Shown one piece after another: positions 7,312-13,621 of a DNA stretch of 21,055 bases; the first letter of the stretch is position 1, and every line of letters starts with the position of its first letter. Both the position numbers and the translations under genes were made by a program. The stretch comes from PFJX01 sp037442845 (GTDB lineage Bacteria; Pseudomonadota; Gammaproteobacteria; Burkholderiales; Thiobacillaceae), in assembly GCA_037442845.1 (NCBI GenBank), contig JBBIPL010000032.1, forward strand, positions 1-21,055. Reading direction: 5' to 3'. Under the pieces are notes generated by a model. The model saw only the letters and a program-made list of their open reading frames with translations, searched no databases and was not told where the DNA came from.

Positions 7312-7557
7312 TCAGCTCGGCTCGACCACCTTGTTGCGCAGGCGGATGTGCAGTTCGCGCAACTGCTTCTCGTCCACCGCGTTGGGCGCGCTGGTCATCA
7401 GGCAGGAGGCGCGCTGGGTCTTGGGGAAGGCGATCACGTCGCGGATCGACTCGGCGCCGGCCATCAGGGTGACCAGGCGGTCGAGACCGAAGGCCAGGCC
7501 GCCGTGCGGCGGCGCGCCATACTGCAGCGCGTCGAGCAGGAAGCCGAATTTCTCGCG
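7312..7557 (-). pseudogene. aspS: 3' fragment of aspartyl-tRNA synthetase gene
   Basis: About 80 residues of the AspRS C-terminus are preserved: REKFGFLLDALQYGAPPHGG, then the class II motif 3 region LAFGLDRLVTLMAG, then SIRDVIAFPKTQRASCLMT and the usual C-terminal tail LRELHIRLR. A bacterial AspRS is about 590-600 aa, so more than four fifths is missing. The frame is intact up to REKF and is then replaced by a dispersed REP-like repeat starting at 7558 (minus-strand reading upstream encodes GVRPQWHY, which is repeat sequence). The piece cannot be functional alone; a complete aspS must exist elsewhere if the organism relies on this enzyme. Its stop codon and terminator are intact, which indicates a clean truncation by rearrangement and not gradual decay. 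Confidence 0.9.
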
Positions 7558-7590
7558 GTAGTGCCATTGGGGTCTGACCCCGTTTTTCGC
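7558..7590. repeat. 33-bp REP-like repeat, copy 1 (GGGGTCTGACCCC core)
   Basis: These 33 bases (GTAGTGCCATT, the palindromic core GGGGTCTGACCCC, then GTTTTTCGC) are identical to 8472-8504 in the same orientation. The core resembles REP-type palindromes associated with RAYT (TnpA_REP) transposases in Proteobacteria; no such transposase gene is in the window. This copy truncates aspS. Confidence 0.9.
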
Positions 7591-7594
7591 CGCT

Positions 7595-7635
7595 CGCACA
7601 AACCCGCCTTCGGGCGCGTTCAACTGGGGTTTTTA
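7595..7635. repeat. 41-bp dispersed repeat, copy 2
   Basis: It matches 5832-5872 with 2 mismatches. It supplies the last five codons (PKNPS) and the stop codon of the FitB/VapC gene, so the toxin's C-terminal tail is repeat-derived. Confidence 0.85.
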
Positions 7636-8075
7636 GGATTATGGGCGTGGCTCCATTGATCTTCCCAGGGATTGATAACGGTCAGGCCACCGGCCCGGAA
7701 GGGGCTTGTGTCGCGTGTGGCAATGGCGAACCCGTTGGCTAAGGCGACCGCCGCAATGCAGGCATCGGCGGTTTCGATTCCGCCGCCAGCCCCGCGAATT
7801 CTCGCCAGGAGTTCGGCATAGGCGTTTGTGCAAGCCAGGTCGAACGGCAGCACGCGACCGACGAACATGGGCAGCACGCGCTTTTCAAGACTCTCATGGA
7901 GTGACGCCCGGCGCTTCCCGGTTGGCAACAGCGCCACGCCGGCGCGCAGCTCGGCGACGGTCATGGCGGACAGGTAGAGCGTTTCCAGGGGTTGCGCGTC
8001 CATCCAGTCGATGACGCGGGCCTCGGGTGCGCGACGCAGCGGCTCCGAAACCACGTTGGTATCGAGCAGAATCAT
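7620..8075 (-). CDS. PIN-domain ribonuclease toxin, FitB/VapC type
   Basis: A 151-aa PIN-domain protein, expected to be an Mg2+-dependent endoribonuclease. The acidic active-site set is visible: D5 in LLDTNVVSE, E42 in VAELRAG, D104 in ETADACIAA and D122 in TRDTSPF. The length fits FitB-type VapC toxins. Its start overlaps the antitoxin stop by 4 bases (ATGA), the usual arrangement of antitoxin-first vapBC-like operons. The end of the protein (after about residue 146) is encoded by the 41-bp dispersed repeat, so the natural C-terminus may have been altered; the catalytic core is complete. Expression is presumably repressed by the toxin-antitoxin complex at the operator-like dyad near 8357-8375. 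Confidence 0.93.
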   Translation of the reverse strand: MILLDTNVVSEPLRRAPEARVIDWMDAQPLETLYLSAMTVAELRAGVALLPTGKRRASLHESLEKRVLPMFVGRVLPFDLACTNAYAELLARIRGAGGGIETADACIAAVALANGFAIATRDTSPFRAGGLTVINPWEDQWSHAHNPKNPS

Positions 8076-8326
8076 TCAAAGCTCGTGGCACGGGCCGGGG
8101 TTCTGTCGCGCACGCTCTCGAGCATGGCGAACTCCTCATCGCTCAGCCTGACCTTACGGCCGATCTCGGCCAGCAGCGAACCCAGCTTGACGCGGCCTTG
8201 CGGCTTCACGGCGGACTCCAGAATGTCGCGCATCTCGGCCTCGATGCTGCGGCCGTGTTGAGCGGCCCGCACGCGGATAGCGCGATGCACTTCATCGGGC
8301 ACGTTTCGGACGGTAACGGAGGGCAT
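8072..8326 (-). CDS. FitA-like ribbon-helix-helix antitoxin
   Basis: An 84-aa protein with an N-terminal ribbon-helix-helix DNA-binding domain (SVTVRNVPDEVHRAIRVRAA, then GRSIEAEMRDILESAV). This sequence pattern is typical of FitA/StbC-type antitoxins. The C-terminal part (about 45-84) would wrap around the PIN toxin. It is the first gene of the pair and its stop codon overlaps the toxin start, consistent with coupled translation and a higher antitoxin dose. A GAAAG ribosome site lies directly before the ATG. Confidence 0.93.
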   Translation of the reverse strand: MPSVTVRNVPDEVHRAIRVRAAQHGRSIEAEMRDILESAVKPQGRVKLGSLLAEIGRKVRLSDEEFAMLESVRDRTPARATSFE

Positions 8327-8356
8327 CTTTCAAAATCAACATTTGATATCGGTGAA

Positions 8357-8388
8357 TGCATTATGTCAGAATGCAAGTCATGGCGCAA
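8357..8388 (-). promoter_or_regulatory. Probable toxin-antitoxin promoter with overlapping operator
   Basis: On the minus strand TTGCGC (8383-8388) and CATAAT (8360-8365) are separated by 17 bases, a plausible though weak sigma-70 promoter. The dyad TGCATT-N7-AATGCA (8357-8375) overlaps the -10, and GAATGCA occurs twice in direct orientation 15 bases apart. Such dyads are typical operators for ribbon-helix-helix autorepressors. Confidence 0.5.
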
Positions 8389-8570
8389 GACGGAAGTAAA
8401 CAAAAACAAACTCCGGTTGGGAAAACAGGAAAACAGCAGGAAAACAGGGGTCAGACCACGTTTAGAAAACAGTAGTGCCATTGGGGTCTGACCCCGTTTT
8501 TCGCAGTTTTTTGCACCGTTTTTCGCAGTGCCATGAAAGTTAACGTGAAAGTCGCATAGCGACTCTCGAA
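8389..8570. other. Repeat-rich spacer upstream of the toxin-antitoxin pair
   Basis: No gene is seen. The stretch holds GGAAAACAG three times (8420, 8428 and 8439), an inverted pair GGGGTCAGACC (8447-8457) and GGTCTGACCCC (8485-8495), the direct pair CCGTTTTTCGCAGT (8494-8507 and 8516-8529) and the perfect hairpin AGTCGC-ATA-GCGACT (8550-8564). The inverted pair is consistent with a REPIN-like unit, that is, two REPs facing each other. Confidence 0.65.
8472..8504. repeat. 33-bp REP-like repeat, copy 2
   Basis: Identical to 7558-7590 and in the same orientation. The two copies enclose the toxin-antitoxin pair. It also forms half of the REPIN-like inverted pair with 8447-8457. Confidence 0.9.
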
Positions 8571-8689
8571 GCTCCCCTCTCCCGCAGGCGGGAGGGGCTG
8601 GGGTGTGAGCAAGGGGTTTCGCGGAGCATGCGCAGCGCCAGCCGAACGGCCCCGGAATGCAATCCGGGGCGCGCCCTGCAAGGGAGGGA
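8571..8689. repeat. Non-coding block of hairpin-forming dispersed repeat
   Basis: The block contains a CCCTCTCCCGC/GCGGGAGGG hairpin followed by GGGGCTGGGGTGTGAG, the same kind of CCCTC..GGGAGGGG..GGGGTGAG module that is found inside copA (9408-9479) and hypF (16700-16808). A second perfect hairpin, CCCCGGA-ATGCAA-TCCGGGG, is at 8650-8669. No gene is visible. Confidence 0.65.
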
Positions 8690-8794
8690 AACGGACATGA
8701 CTTTCATGCCCTTCAGGGTATTCATGCCCTTCAGGGTATTTATGCCCTTCAGGGTATTCATGCTTCGGGGCGTCTTCTCAAAGTCATGTCCGTT
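8690..8794. repeat. Three 18-bp tandem repeats flanked by a 15-bp inverted repeat at the copA 3' end
   Basis: Perfect 15-bp arms, AACGGACATGACTTT at 8690-8704 and its reverse complement at 8780-8794, enclose tandem 18-mers CATGCCCTTCAGGGTATT at 8705-8722 and 8723-8740, and one with a single change at 8741-8758. A diverged fourth unit may follow at 8759-8776. The right arm reaches into the copA stop codon. The unit contains the small palindrome CCCTTCAGGG. In RNA the arms would form a long hairpin at the end of the copA transcript. Confidence 0.85.
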
Positions 8795-11246
8795 ACTTTG
8801 CCCGCCAACGCTTCAACAGCAACGAATTGTTCACCACCGACACCGAGGACAGAGCCATGGCGGCCCCGGCGATGACCGGGTTGAGATAGCCCAGAGCCGC
8901 CAGGGGCAGGGCGAGAACGTTGTAGAAAAACGCGAAGAACAGGTTCTGGCGGATCTTGGCCATGACCGCGCGGGATAAGGCGACCGCGTCGGCGACACCG
9001 TGCAGATCGGCGCGCATGAGGGTGATGTCGGCCGCTTCCAGGGCGATGTCGCTGCCGCCGGCCATGGCGAAGCTGACGTCGGCGGCGGCCAGGGCGGGAG
9101 CATCGTTGACGCCGTCGCCAACCATGCCGACCAGCCGGCCATCGCTTTTCAGCGCGGACACGGCGGCGGCCTTGTCCTGGGGCTTCACGCGGGCGCGGAA
9201 GTCGGCGATGCCGGCTTGCCGGGCGATGGCGGCGGCGGTGTGCTGGTGGTCGCCGGTGAGCATGATCGGGGTGATGCCGAGCGTTTGCAGCCGGGCCAGG
9301 GCGGCGACGGAGGTGGGGCGCAGGCGGTCGGTCAGGTCGAGGCGGCCGAGCGGTCTGCTCCCTTCGGACAGATGGATGGAGGTGACGCCGGCGCCGCCCG
9401 CCATCCTCTCCTCGACCCCTCCCTCTCCCGCGTTGCCGCGCACCCCTCCCTCGCTTGCGGGTGAGGGGCTGGGGTAGAGGGCGCCGTTCAGGCTCGCGCG
9501 CTCCAGATCCGTAACGGCCGCACCCAGCCGGAGATGACGGCCTTCCACTTCGCCGGTCACGCCCTCGCCCGGCCGGTTCTCGAAACCGGAAACGGGTGGG
9601 AGGTCGATGCTCCGTTCTTTCGCGGCGAGCAGTAGGGCGGCGGCGATGGGGTGGGTACTGCCCTGTTCCAGGGCGGCGGCCAGCCGCAGCAATTCGTTCC
9701 CGGACACGCCCGGCGCGGGTTGCAAACCCACCAGGGCCATCTTGCCTTCGGTGAGGGTGCCGGTCTTGTCCACGGCCAGCACGGCAAGTTTTTCCGCCCG
9801 TTCCAGGGCTTCCGCCGAGCGCACCAGGATGCCCAGTTGGGCGCCGCGGCCCAGGCCCGCCATCACCGCCGTGGGGGTGGCAAGGCCCAAGGCGCAGGGG
9901 CAGGCGATGACCAGCACGGCGACGGCGGGAATGAGGCTGTCGGTGAAGTCGCCGCCGGCCAGCCACCAGCCAGCGAAGGTGAGCAGGGCGAGGCCGATGA
10001 CGGCCGGCACGAACATGCCGGAGATACGGTCGGCTAGTTTCTGGATGGGGGCCTTGGAGCCCTGCGCGGCCTCGGTGAGGCGGACGATCTCCATGAGCTG
10101 GGTATGCGCGCCGACGCCCTCGGCGCGGATGCGCAGGCTGCCATCGAGGTTCTGGGTGCCGGCGTGCACCGTGTCGCCCGCCGTCTTGGCCACCGGCAGG
10201 CTTTCGCCGGTGAGCAGGCTTTCGTCCAGGCTGGAGACGCCGTCCAGCACGCGGCCGTCCACCGGCACCCGCTCTCCGGCTCGCACCCGTACCAGGTCGC
10301 CAACCTGCAAGAGGGCCGCGTCCACCTCCCTGGTTTCGCCTCCTTTCTCGACCCAGGCGGTGCGGGGTTGCAGGCCCAGCAGTTGCTCGATGGCCGCCGA
10401 GGTTCTCGACTTGGCGCGGGCCTCCAGCAGCTTGCCCAGGCGCACCAGGGTGATCACCGCGGCGCTGGCTTCGAAGTACACATGGCTGTCCAGCCCCAGC
10501 AGGATGACCGCGACGCTGAAGAAGTAGGCGGCGCTGGTGCCCAGGACCACCAGCACGTCCATGTTGGCGCCGCCGCCGCGCAGGCTGTTCCAGGCGCCTG
10601 TGTAGAAACGGCGGCCGACCCAGAACTGCACCGGCGTGGCCAGCAGCCATTGCAGCCAGGGCGGCATCCATTCGACATGATGGGCGCCCGCCAGCATCGG
10701 CCCCATCTGTGCCAGCAGGGGCAGGGTGAGGAGGGCGGCGACGATGAAGACGCGCAATTCGTTGCGGTACTCGGCGGCCTTGCGCGCCTTTTCCTCGGCC
10801 CGGCTGGCCGCGGTGATGGGGGTGGCGGTGAAACCGGCGCGGGCCACCGCGGCGACCAGATCATCCGGACCGGTCAGCCCCGGCGTGTAGCGCAGGCGGG
10901 CCTTCTCGGCGGCCAGGTTGACGCGCGCCTCGACGCCGGGCAGCTGGTTCAGCACCCGCTCCAGGCGGGTCGAACAGGCGGCGCAGGTCATGCCGGCAAT
11001 GGCCAGATCGAGGGTCTGGGGCGGCACCGAGAAGCCGGTTTTCCTGACCTGCTCGGCGATGGCGGCAGCATCGGCGATGGCCGGATCGAATTCCACCCGC
11101 GCCTTCTCCGTCGCCAGGTTGACGCTGGCGCTCACCCCCCGCAGCCGGTTCAGGTTCTTCTCTAGCCGGGTGGAGCAGGCGGCGCAGGTCATGCCGGCGA
11201 TCGGCAACTCGATGACTTGGCGCGTGGGGGAGGCGGGAAAGGCCAT
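8793..11246 (-). CDS. copA: Copper-exporting P1B-type ATPase (CopA)
   Basis: An 817-aa inner-membrane Cu(+) pump. Two N-terminal heavy-metal-associated domains carry GMTCAAC (18-24 and 85-91). The P-type core is complete: phosphatase motif TGES (346-349), intramembrane CPC (449-451) in the CPCALGLATP block, phosphorylation site DKTGT (493-497), the P1B hallmark HP (532-533) in the nucleotide domain and hinge GDGVND (710-715). The final helices carry the N in FFYN and the M/S residues (MALSSVSV) expected of Cu(+) transporters. Residues about 590-613 (YPSPSPASEGGVRGNAGEGG) in the nucleotide-binding domain are encoded by a dispersed repeat inserted in frame. The gene stands alone after a terminator; no CueR-type operator was recognised. 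Its ribosome site is weak. The assignment to copper and not silver follows family knowledge. Confidence 0.95.
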   Translation of the reverse strand: MAFPASPTRQVIELPIAGMTCAACSTRLEKNLNRLRGVSASVNLATEKARVEFDPAIADAAAIAEQVRKTGFSVPPQTLDLAIAGMTCAACSTRLERVLNQLPGVEARVNLAAEKARLRYTPGLTGPDDLVAAVARAGFTATPITAASRAEEKARKAAEYRNELRVFIVAALLTLPLLAQMGPMLAGAHHVEWMPPWLQWLLATPVQFWVGRRFYTGAWNSLRGGGANMDVLVVLGTSAAYFFSVAVILLGLDSHVYFEASAAVITLVRLGKLLEARAKSRTSAAIEQLLGLQPRTAWVEKGGETREVDAALLQVGDLVRVRAGERVPVDGRVLDGVSSLDESLLTGESLPVAKTAGDTVHAGTQNLDGSLRIRAEGVGAHTQLMEIVRLTEAAQGSKAPIQKLADRISGMFVPAVIGLALLTFAGWWLAGGDFTDSLIPAVAVLVIACPCALGLATPTAVMAGLGRGAQLGILVRSAEALERAEKLAVLAVDKTGTLTEGKMALVGLQPAPGVSGNELLRLAAALEQGSTHPIAAALLLAAKERSIDLPPVSGFENRPGEGVTGEVEGRHLRLGAAVTDLERASLNGALYPSPSPASEGGVRGNAGEGGVEERMAGGAGVTSIHLSEGSRPLGRLDLTDRLRPTSVAALARLQTLGITPIMLTGDHQHTAAAIARQAGIADFRARVKPQDKAAAVSALKSDGRLVGMVGDGVNDAPALAAADVSFAMAGGSDIALEAADITLMRADLHGVADAVALSRAVMAKIRQNLFFAFFYNVLALPLAALGYLNPVIAGAAMALSSVSVVNNSLLLKRWRAK
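9408..9479. repeat. Dispersed repeat inserted in frame within copA
   Basis: The + strand reads CCCCTCCCTCTCCCG and then ACCCCTCCCTCGCTTGCGGG and TGAGGGGCTGGGGTAGAG, the same module type as at 8571-8620 and inside hypF. It encodes about 24 low-complexity G/E/P/S residues in the ATPase nucleotide-binding domain without shifting the frame. Confidence 0.75.
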
Positions 11247-11261
11247 GCCGCGTTGTACACG

Positions 11262-11286
11262 AAAAAAGGGACTGAAGAATCAGTCC
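11262..11286 (-). terminator. Rho-independent terminator between the proline-rich gene and copA
   Basis: On the minus strand a perfect 7-bp stem GGACTGA/TCAGTCC with a 4-nt loop is followed by CTTTTTT. It separates transcription of the upstream proline-rich gene from copA, whose ATG is only about 16 bases further on, so the copA promoter probably overlaps or precedes this hairpin. Confidence 0.8.
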
Positions 11287-11321
11287 ATTTGCTCAGGAGG
11301 CGGTTCCCGGAGCGGAAACGC

Positions 11322-12632
11322 TTACTGGCAGACTTGCTGCATGTTGAAGGGCAGCAGGTTGGTCTTGTTGATGCCGTCGAAGGCCAGACTCACCGCCTGA
11401 TGCAGGGCGGCGGTGGGTGGAGGAGTGACCCCGACCAGCTCGGTTGGGCACTTGAAAGTCAGCACTTTCAGGGGCTTCTCGCCCGTCGGGTAGACCGTCT
11501 TGATGGTTGGCAGGATGGCCTGGCCCGAGGGTGGAGGGTTGGGGAAGATCGTGTACTTCAGCTTTTCCAGCATGACCCCCAGAGACGTGCTATCCGCAGA
11601 CTCGGCTTCGGGCTTTGTCTGCGCGGACTGGGCCGGGGCGGCCTGCGGCAGCGGGTTCTCGGGCACGCTGGCCGGCGGCAGGGGCGCCTGGGCGACCACC
11701 GGGGCGACAGGGAATTTCACAAGCTCCGCGAACTGGGGAGGCGATGCCGGCGCGGGTGCGGAGTAGGTGGGCCAGACCGGCGGCTTCACGGCTTCGGGCG
11801 CCTGCGGCGCTTGCGCCGCCGCGGCGGGGCGCAGGTGAGCCAGATAGGGATTGTTCCACCAGGGCGGCAAAGTTGCTGCCGGCGGCGCGGCGGCAGCGGG
11901 CGCCGGAGGGATGGGCGCCGCCGCCGGGGGGGCGTAAGGGGCGCCCCAGGCGGGTGGCGAAAACTGGGGAATCTGCACGACGGGCTGCGCCCAGGGGGTG
12001 GGTGGAAGGATCGGCAGGCGATAGGCCAGATAGGGGTTCGTGGCGGCCTGTGGCGCCGGACTGGCCGGTTGCGCGGCGGCTGGCGGCGCCGGGAACGGTG
12101 TCGGGGCGGCCGGGAAGGGGAATTGGAAGCCCTGGAACGGGTTGACCCAGGTGGGTGAGCTGTAACGGGGCGGTTGCGCCGGCAGCGCGGACCAGGGAGT
12201 CGGCGCCTCGGCCGTTTGCACTGGCGGACGGGGCAAATAGGGATTGACCGGGGCCGTGCTGTTCGTGGCTTGCGCATTCCAGGGGGTGGGCTGCGGCATC
12301 GGCAGGTAGGGATTGCCGGATGCCTGGGCCTGGACGCCCGGCGAGACGGGCTGCGCGGCGGGAGGCATGGCGGCCTGCGCGGGCGCCGCAACGGCGGCAG
12401 CCTGGACGGCGGCGGGTGTGGACGTGGATGGCTTGGGCGCGGCGGTTCTGGCTTTCGGGCGCTTGTTCCGTGTGGCGGCCTTGGCTTTCGCCTTCTGCTG
12501 AGCGGCTTTCTTGACCGTGCTCTGCTTGGAGGCCTCGCTCCAGGCGGTATCCGCCGACAGCAGTGACAAGGAGGCGACCATCATTCCGCCCAGCAGGGCG
12601 AAGATTGGTTTTCGCTGAAAATTCATGGTCAT
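11322..12632 (-). CDS. Secreted Pro/Ala-rich protein with NPYL repeats, function unknown
   Basis: I do not recognise this 436-aa protein. It begins with a Sec-type signal (KPIFALLGGMMVASLSLL, probable cleavage near ADTAWS, residue ~32), followed by a Lys/Ala-rich basic segment (about 36-66) that could contact nucleic acid, peptidoglycan or the envelope. Residues 90-300 are proline-rich and contain four spaced NPYL motifs (107, 130, 199 and 261), three of them followed within about 10-15 residues by a PTPW motif. The last ~90 residues are non-repetitive and look folded (LGVMLEKLKYTIF, then FKCPTELVG), with the only two cysteines at C395 and C435 able to form a disulfide. The reading frame is supported by the signal peptide, periodic motifs and terminator. 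An ATG two codons downstream is an equally possible start. A structural envelope role is a guess. Confidence 0.75.
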   Translation of the reverse strand: MTMNFQRKPIFALLGGMMVASLSLLSADTAWSEASKQSTVKKAAQQKAKAKAATRNKRPKARTAAPKPSTSTPAAVQAAAVAAPAQAAMPPAAQPVSPGVQAQASGNPYLPMPQPTPWNAQATNSTAPVNPYLPRPPVQTAEAPTPWSALPAQPPRYSSPTWVNPFQGFQFPFPAAPTPFPAPPAAAQPASPAPQAATNPYLAYRLPILPPTPWAQPVVQIPQFSPPAWGAPYAPPAAAPIPPAPAAAAPPAATLPPWWNNPYLAHLRPAAAAQAPQAPEAVKPPVWPTYSAPAPASPPQFAELVKFPVAPVVAQAPLPPASVPENPLPQAAPAQSAQTKPEAESADSTSLGVMLEKLKYTIFPNPPPSGQAILPTIKTVYPTGEKPLKVLTFKCPTELVGVTPPPTAALHQAVSLAFDGINKTNLLPFNMQQVCQ

Positions 12633-13063
12633 GGCAAGCGGAAGGATGCAATGAGAGCACGCTAGTTTCCGGCGCCACGGGTGTCAACAAGAGGCTTGAT
12701 TCCCTGGAATAAACCCCTCACGGTTGTGGCGGTGAAAAATAGGTAGACCGCCTGCAGGAATAATCGTTCACCGCTTGCTGGCTTGTATGGCTTGCCGAAT
12801 CGGCGCGCCGGCCTGTGTCACAAGCTTCGTGCCGTGTGGGCCATAAACGCAAGAAAATCATTAAAAACAAATGATTATATAATAAATGTAAAGTAATCTA
12901 TTATGTATCAAGCTGATAAGGATGTTCCCCTACACCAATCATGGGAGACAAAAAAACGTGCCGGGGGCATCATGTTGCAGTGCAAGCAAACTGCTCTCCC
13001 TTCCCGTGTTTTCCTGTTTAGTCGTCGATTTCGCCAGCGTCTGCCGCTCACTCTCCAACTGTA
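12633..13063. other. Intergenic region upstream of the hydrogenase-maturation operon
   Basis: A 431-base divergent region with no supported gene. It contains an AT-rich patch (about 12850-12905) with TATAAT at 12878-12883 but no good -35 at 17 bases, and a small perfect dyad TATCA-AGC-TGATA at 12906-12918. No sigma-54 element with correct GG-N10-GC spacing was found by eye. No remnant of hydrogenase structural genes or of the rubredoxin gene hupI is apparent. The promoter for hupJ should lie here. Confidence 0.5.
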
Positions 13064-13621
13064 ATGCTTGACTCTTCTCCGGGCCCTTGTTGCCTTCACG
13101 CGGAGAATCCCTCCGCCAGGTTGGAAGAGGTCTTCCGCCACATCGCCGCCACCCGCATGGCCGGCGTCGGCCTCCTCAATCCGGCGCTCGCAGTCGAGGC
13201 GGTGGGGTTCCGATCCTGGCGGGGCGATTGGGTCGGCGTGCTCATCACCCCCTGGTTCATGAACCTGATCTGCCTGCCCGGTCCGGATGCGGCTTGGGAG
13301 GCGCAATCCAGCGGCAGCAAGCGGGATGTCGAACTGCCGGCGGGCAGCTATGAATTCCTGGCGGCCGACGAGGACGCACTGGGCGCCTACCTGACCAGTT
13401 CGCTGTTCTCGCCCATGTTCGAATTCGCGGACATGCATGGCGCGCGGTCGGTGGCGCAGGCGGTGCTGGAGGAGCTCTTCACGCCCGCCGCGCCGCAACC
13501 CGCGTCGCCGCAGGCGCCAGAGGGCCTGTCGGCCAAGCTGGACTACCCTGAAGGACATAAACAGCCGGTCAGCCGGCGCGGCTTCCTCGGCGCCCTGCTG
13601 CGGCCTGGAGACAAGGTTTGA
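13064..13621 (+). CDS. hupJ: [NiFe]-hydrogenase assembly chaperone, HupJ/HybE family
   Basis: A 185-aa cytoplasmic accessory protein of membrane-bound uptake hydrogenases. The family signature is clear: RLEEVFRHIAATRMAGVGLLNPAL near the N-terminus (19-42), GVLITPWFMNLICLPG (58-73), and ELPAGSYEFLA, then LFSPMFEFADMHGA (114-127). Members (HupJ, HoxT, HybE) act as chaperones for the small or large subunit before Tat export. The C-terminal tail, after a Pro/Ala linker, ends in VSRRGFLGALL (169-179), which mimics a twin-arginine signal. No ribosome site is visible before the ATG at 13064, and no in-frame alternative is better, so the start is somewhat uncertain. It is the first gene of the cluster, and its stop overlaps the TTG start of hupK. 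Confidence 0.85.
   Translation: MLDSSPGPCCLHAENPSARLEEVFRHIAATRMAGVGLLNPALAVEAVGFRSWRGDWVGVLITPWFMNLICLPGPDAAWEAQSSGSKRDVELPAGSYEFLAADEDALGAYLTSSLFSPMFEFADMHGARSVAQAVLEELFTPAAPQPASPQAPEGLSAKLDYPEGHKQPVSRRGFLGALLRPGDKV

Noticed and set aside
8540..8761. Possible small protein starting MNTLKGINTLKG on the minus strand
   Set aside because: The repeats come from the 18-bp tandem units and the rest is translated dispersed repeat sequence; no ribosome site or conservation signal is visible.
8705..8776. Tandem 18-mers considered as a CRISPR array
   Set aside because: The units abut directly without unique spacers and are too short; no cas genes are present.
8758..10671. Long antisense-frame ORF (637 codons, minus strand) overlapping copA
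   Set aside because: It is a shadow frame of the GC-rich copA gene: Arg/Pro/Gly/His-rich with no domain pattern, while the copA frame carries all P-type ATPase motifs.
11247..11262. CueR-type copper operator before copA
   Set aside because: The short gap after the terminator shows no convincing CueR-like dyad or -35/-10 with long spacer.
12850..12905. Fur-box or strong sigma-70 promoter in the AT-rich patch upstream of hupJ
   Set aside because: Only a TATAAT is present; no -35 at proper distance and the match to a Fur box is poor.
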